Shown piece by piece: positions 60,508 to 64,000 of a DNA stretch of 64,000 nt (positions are counted from its first letter, which is position 1; each line of letters starts with the position of its first letter). The stretch is from Bremerella alba (GTDB lineage Bacteria > Planctomycetota > Planctomycetia > Pirellulales > Pirellulaceae). The notes below the pieces were generated by a model that was not told where the DNA came from, did no database searches, and saw only the letters and a program-made list of their open reading frames with translations. Both the position numbers and the translations under genes were made by a program. Location: contig NZ_JABRWO010000003.1 in the NCBI RefSeq assembly GCF_013618625.1, positions 310,001-374,000 on the forward strand. Direction: 5' to 3'.

Positions 60508-61706
60508 TTGCCTTGCCGTAACACCAACTGCGTGATTTCTGGAGGGCAGTTCCAACGCAATGGGCTCGTTCCGCTAATGCCTCGACTGACGTGCAACAGC
60601 GTAGGGTCGAAGTAGAACACGCCGCCCGAGTACCGAGTGCCATACCAGCTTGGACTGACAATTGCACCGATCCCTGGTAAGCGAATTTGTCCGCCGTGGT
60701 TATGTCCTGCGAGCATTAAGTCGAAGTCAAATGATTTCGCCCATGCAATTTGGTCCGGCGTATGTGCCAGCAGAAGCTTTAGCGGACGCCGATCGAATTG
60801 GGAATCGTCTAGTGATGGCATATCCGCAGCAGGGGTATGCCACGGAAGCTCGTTACCTGCAAGGACCACCGGGTAACCGCGGATCGAAAGTGTCATGTGA
60901 CGGCCACCCACATCAATAAAACCTTCATCGACGAGCGTCTTTCGGCAACCGCTGGGATCGAGGGTTCGTATTTCGTGATTTCCTAGGATAAAAAAGACTC
61001 CGCAATCGGCAGACAGCTCTGCAAGAGTCCGGCTCCACGCAAAGCACTCGGTACGATCGAAGATGTCTCCGGCTATGACAATCATTTCGCTCTGCAGGTC
61101 ATTGGCCTGATCGACCACCTTGCGATAAAAGTCTTCCGCCATGTGACCTTTGAGGTGCAGATCGGACAGATGTGTAATGGTGAAACCGTCCAGTTCCTTG
61201 GGAAGTCTCGGAAGGAATATCTCTTTTCGATCTACCTCCAATCGCAGGATCTCGTTGCCGGGTATGAAGCTGGCGATTTGCGTGCTTGTCGATGTCAGCA
61301 ACTGTGGGGCGAGGTCTGAAAAATCAAAGGAGGCAAGCAGTCGCTCGTTGAAGTAGGCCGAAGCGATCTGAGCATCCCGTTGATAAAGCACCCACAGCAA
61401 ACTCGCGGCAAAGAATGCGACTACGCTGATGAAACCATAGATCATCCAGAGATAGTAAATCGACGAGTACTCGACGGTTTTGTCGACGGAAACCGGTGGG
61501 TTGAGTGGTTGTTGCATCCACCATAGAAGGAAGATTGCAGGGATTAGCACCGACATGAGGTAACAGGTATATTCGCCGAGATCGATCAACGATTGTTTGT
61601 ACGGCAAACTATGAATCATGCAGTGCAGACGAGTCCAAATTGCTAGGTGTCCGATGCCTGCAAGCAACATCAACACCGCTATCAACGCATACATATTTCG
61701 CCGCAA
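60498..61706 (-). CDS. membrane-anchored calcineurin-like metallophosphoesterase (402 aa)
   Basis: Three to four N-terminal membrane helices (residues 5-25, 45-65, 85-110) are followed by a phosphoesterase domain with all the metal-site blocks: ITHLSDLHLKGHM (D-x-H), IAGDIFDRTE (GD), FFILGNHEIR (GNHE), LLAHTPDQI and MLAGHNHGGQIRLPG (GH-x-H). The order and the GHNHGGQ ending match YkuE-type enzymes, some of which act on UDP-diacylglucosamine or related lipid precursors. The substrate is not evident here. The gene converges on the MoxR operon with a ten-base overlap of the 3' ends. Confidence 0.9.
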   Translation of the reverse strand: MRRNMYALIAVLMLLAGIGHLAIWTRLHCMIHSLPYKQSLIDLGEYTCYLMSVLIPAIFLLWWMQQPLNPPVSVDKTVEYSSIYYLWMIYGFISVVAFFAASLLWVLYQRDAQIASAYFNERLLASFDFSDLAPQLLTSTSTQIASFIPGNEILRLEVDRKEIFLPRLPKELDGFTITHLSDLHLKGHMAEDFYRKVVDQANDLQSEMIVIAGDIFDRTECFAWSRTLAELSADCGVFFILGNHEIRTLDPSGCRKTLVDEGFIDVGGRHMTLSIRGYPVVLAGNELPWHTPAADMPSLDDSQFDRRPLKLLLAHTPDQIAWAKSFDFDLMLAGHNHGGQIRLPGIGAIVSPSWYGTRYSGGVFYFDPTLLHVSRGISGTSPLRWNCPPEITQLVLRQGNQT

Positions 61707-61839
61707 TCTACGAGGAGTTAGCCCAATGCCGTCTACAGAATAGGTGGGGATGAAGTGAAACGCTAGAGCGCATCGAATCTGGCTACGTGAAGTCTAGGTT
61801 ATGCCAGTGAGATCGTTAGCTCAGATCTTGCTGATAGAG

Positions 61840-63558
61840 CTACGGCGACGGGGTACTGGCGAACGCGGTCATGACTCGTTCGACCGTTTCGACTAGTTGG
61901 TCAAGTCGAAACGGCTTGTAGAGAACCGCATTAGGTAGAAGACCAGCTTGACGGGCTTTAACAATCGAGTGACCAGGATCGTAGCCGAAGCCGGTCATTA
62001 AGATCATAGGGACGGGGGTGATAATGCCGCCCAATTTAACCATCAGCTGATGGCCTGACATGTCTGGCAGGTGAACATCGCTGATAATGACATCGTATCC
62101 GGACGAATGTAGGCCTGCCCGAACCATGCAAATCGCTTCAGCACCATCGTGGGCTGTTTCAACGTCACAGCCGTAACGATCCAACAAGGCGTGGGCTGCA
62201 CTGCGGACTGATTCATCGGCATCGGCCACTAGAACTCGAGCCGATTTGAGCAAAGGACGCTGCTCTTGTTTCGCGGAGGCGGGAACGGCCTTGGCGGGCG
62301 TCATCTTTTCGCCAACACGCTGAATCACACGTTTAATATCGCGGCTATTCTGAATGATGTTCTTCAGTTTTTCGACGACTTCCTCGTCGTGGCCGATATA
62401 ACGCTGCATCACGTTCACGGCATCGTTCAAGATTTCGTCGATAGGCAAAGCCACGGCACTGTGAATCGCTTCGACACTGGCCTGTGCCGTGTTGGCTTGC
62501 TGGGCGACGAGAAGCTCGAGTGTGTTCAATGCGACCGCAAGGTCACGACAGAAGATCTCGAGAAACTGCAAGTCGCTGTTGGTGAATGCTTGAGGTTCTG
62601 GACTCTCAACATTGAAAGATCCAATTACCTGATCGTGCAGCAGCAGAGGAACCGTCAAAGAGCTTTTTGCGCCTTTGAAGCCTTCGAGGTAGAGCGGATC
62701 CTTGCTTGTGTCTTCGCAAAGGTAGCTCTTGCCGGTCGAGGCCACGAAGCCAGTCACGCCGTTGTTCGTGCTTTGAGCGTATAGTTCTCGTTCAGCCGCT
62801 TCTTTATCGATACCGACAGACAAGAGCGGAACGAGTTCTCCGGTGCGCTGGTCGAGAAGACGAATTTCAACGACATCGAAGCTGAGCAAATCCTTGGTGT
62901 AGTGCAGGATGTTACTCTTCAGTAGTTCGATCCGCTCGGAAACCTCCATGTTGAAGATTTCTTCGGTCGTGAGATCGGCAAGTTCCATCCCTGCACGGTG
63001 GATGGCATCAAGCTTTTGTCGCTGAATGACTTCATCGGTAACGTCTCTGACGGTAACGATGAGGTTATTCGGCGGACTGTTGGGAACAAGTACAGGGGCC
63101 GCGTGCACGTGGAAGTAACGATTGTCTTCCGTGCGGAGCGTCGACCCGCTTGCTTGCCCTGTAGACATAGCCGTGTGGAAGGGACAGTAGTCAGGGCCTA
63201 GTATCTCGGGACTGTTTAGTGCCGCATAGAAGTTTTGGCCAACCAGGTCACCACGATTAGCCCATCGCTGCAAACAGGAATTCACCCACTCGATGGTGTT
63301 GTCTCGGTCGAGCATCGCGACACCATCAGGCATGCCGTCAAGAATATGCTCGTTCTCAAGCAGGTTACTGATGCGGCTTGCCACCTCTTGGTGCGAGGTC
63401 GTAATGAATAAGCCGCTGTAAGGGTCATTTCGAAGTTTGGCAATCACGCGAAGTGGGTTATTCACTTCCGTGACTTCAAAATCCTGGCGAAGCTCCGCAA
63501 CGACACCAGAATCGTTGGTCGAATCGCACAGACACAGGATTTTGGGTTTCGCCGCCAA
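61840..63558 (-). CDS. PAS-GAF-receiver signalling protein without a histidine-kinase ATPase domain
   Basis: Domains in order: an N-terminal receiver-like fold (residues 1-60); a PAS domain at about 75-185 (ILDGMPDGVAMLDRDNTIEW, GQNFYAALNSPE); a GAF domain at about 205-350 (FDVVEIRLLDQRTGELVPLL, LTVPLLLHDQVIGSFNVESP); and a helical pair at about 360-425 resembling a dimerisation domain, without a clear phospho-His box. A C-terminal receiver at about 435-555 has ARVLVADADESVRSAA, the phospho-Asp in VIISDVHLPDMSG and a conserved Lys in LYKPFRLD. No HATPase domain exists, so phosphate must come from elsewhere. I use the TTG at 63558, with GAGGAG eight bases upstream; a TTG at 63564 is too close to that site. 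Confidence 0.88.
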   Translation of the reverse strand: MAAKPKILCLCDSTNDSGVVAELRQDFEVTEVNNPLRVIAKLRNDPYSGLFITTSHQEVASRISNLLENEHILDGMPDGVAMLDRDNTIEWVNSCLQRWANRGDLVGQNFYAALNSPEILGPDYCPFHTAMSTGQASGSTLRTEDNRYFHVHAAPVLVPNSPPNNLIVTVRDVTDEVIQRQKLDAIHRAGMELADLTTEEIFNMEVSERIELLKSNILHYTKDLLSFDVVEIRLLDQRTGELVPLLSVGIDKEAAERELYAQSTNNGVTGFVASTGKSYLCEDTSKDPLYLEGFKGAKSSLTVPLLLHDQVIGSFNVESPEPQAFTNSDLQFLEIFCRDLAVALNTLELLVAQQANTAQASVEAIHSAVALPIDEILNDAVNVMQRYIGHDEEVVEKLKNIIQNSRDIKRVIQRVGEKMTPAKAVPASAKQEQRPLLKSARVLVADADESVRSAAHALLDRYGCDVETAHDGAEAICMVRAGLHSSGYDVIISDVHLPDMSGHQLMVKLGGIITPVPMILMTGFGYDPGHSIVKARQAGLLPNAVLYKPFRLDQLVETVERVMTAFASTPSP

Positions 63559-64000
63559 CCCCAATACTCCTCAGAAACATGCTTTCGCGTTAATTGACTC
63601 AGTGAATTATACGTTCAACTTTGCCATGTACAATTATCTGCCCATCTAATACGCATTCGGCGTTCTAATGGGCAGAAATTAGCCAACACGCAAAGTTTGC
63701 CAAAATTCACTGGCCTGCGAGGTTATTCATAATGCTTATTCCGAAACTTGGAAAACCCAATCTTGAAATAATTTCATGGGTCTCTTCGAAAATTCATTTA
63801 AAGGCATAAATGGAATTTCCCAAGTTTCTCATTGTTACCATTATCTAAAGCAATGGAAGCATCGTCGTCTGAAAACTCGCAAAAACAGAGCAATTGCGGA
63901 TACTCGCTACTGTCGCCTGATGAAGACGTGAAGAGCGAGTTCGCCTTAGCGTGATGCGGTTGATGTTTGGTTGGACGCATCGAGCGATAGAGAAATTCCC
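63559..64000. other. AT-rich intergenic region to window end
   Basis: The 442 bases upstream of the signalling gene are visibly richer in A+T than the rest of the window, especially 63590-63860. This suits a promoter region. A 60-codon minus-strand frame here lacks a ribosome-binding site and protein character. I see no RNA gene or repeat. Confidence 0.45.

Noticed and set aside
63798-63980. 60-codon minus-strand frame at the window end
   Set aside because: AT-rich intergenic sequence, no ribosome-binding site, low-complexity peptide without motifs.

Overview
The window looks like a chromosomal segment of a planctomycete, most likely a Pirellulaceae member (Blastopirellula/Bremerella/Rhodopirellula-like). 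Indicators are a prepilin-type DUF1559 protein with the H-x9-DG tail, very large secreted and membrane proteins, short proteins that begin with an N-P-[FY]-A-S-P box, a methylene-tetrahydromethanopterin (H4MPT) dehydrogenase with formaldehyde-activating enzyme, and many GTG/TTG starts with weak or absent Shine-Dalgarno sequences. Base composition looks even, near 52-54% G+C by eye. I see no insertion sequence, prophage, CRISPR array, rRNA or tRNA. This is core chromosome rather than a mobile island.

Layout. 1-3.2 kb: an outer-membrane BamA system split into a five-POTRA protein and a separate beta-barrel protein. 3.2-4.0 kb: two small hypothetical genes. 4.0-10 kb: C1 (H4MPT) genes, namely a methylene-H4MPT dehydrogenase, an HXXEE membrane protein, fae with a strong terminator and an ATP-grasp protein, interrupted by a TadG-like VWA protein. 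10-11.7 kb: plsC-like acyltransferase, YfcE-like phosphodiesterase and rimI packed with overlapping ends. 12-22 kb: a coupled pair of giant secreted/membrane genes that appear to hold three copies of one roughly 1000-residue unit. 22-25.9 kb: inositol monophosphatase, a structured leader RNA with terminator ahead of two hypothetical genes, an ECF sigma factor and a small ORF. 26-28.3 kb: a uronate isomerase-like enzyme and a zinc-ribbon-like membrane protein.

28.3-37.5 kb is a nine-gene minus-strand run with very tight spacing: LolD-like ATPase, FtsX-like permease, a secreted HEAT-like CxxC protein, two related DUF3299-type proteins, an MFS transporter, EboE, an esterase and a DUF4013 protein. 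I regard this as the best candidate for an undescribed envelope or metal/metabolite-handling system. 37.6-40 kb: smpB diverges from lipB-lipA. 40-46 kb: a DUF11 envelope protein, a HEAT-repeat secreted protein, a small secreted protein and a VTT-domain membrane protein. 46-49 kb: a hypothetical gene, rpiB and a Sua5/YwlE-like fusion. 49-53 kb: NHL lipoprotein, secreted zincin, DUF1559 protein and a small lipoprotein. 53-60.5 kb: a MoxR/DUF58/BatA/large-VWA operon. 60.5-63.6 kb: a membrane metallophosphoesterase and a PAS-GAF-receiver protein without a kinase ATPase domain.

Together the genes cover envelope biogenesis, C1 detoxification through H4MPT, lipoate synthesis, trans-translation and several planctomycete-specific secreted families. 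All functional calls come from reading motifs by eye. No database search was run.
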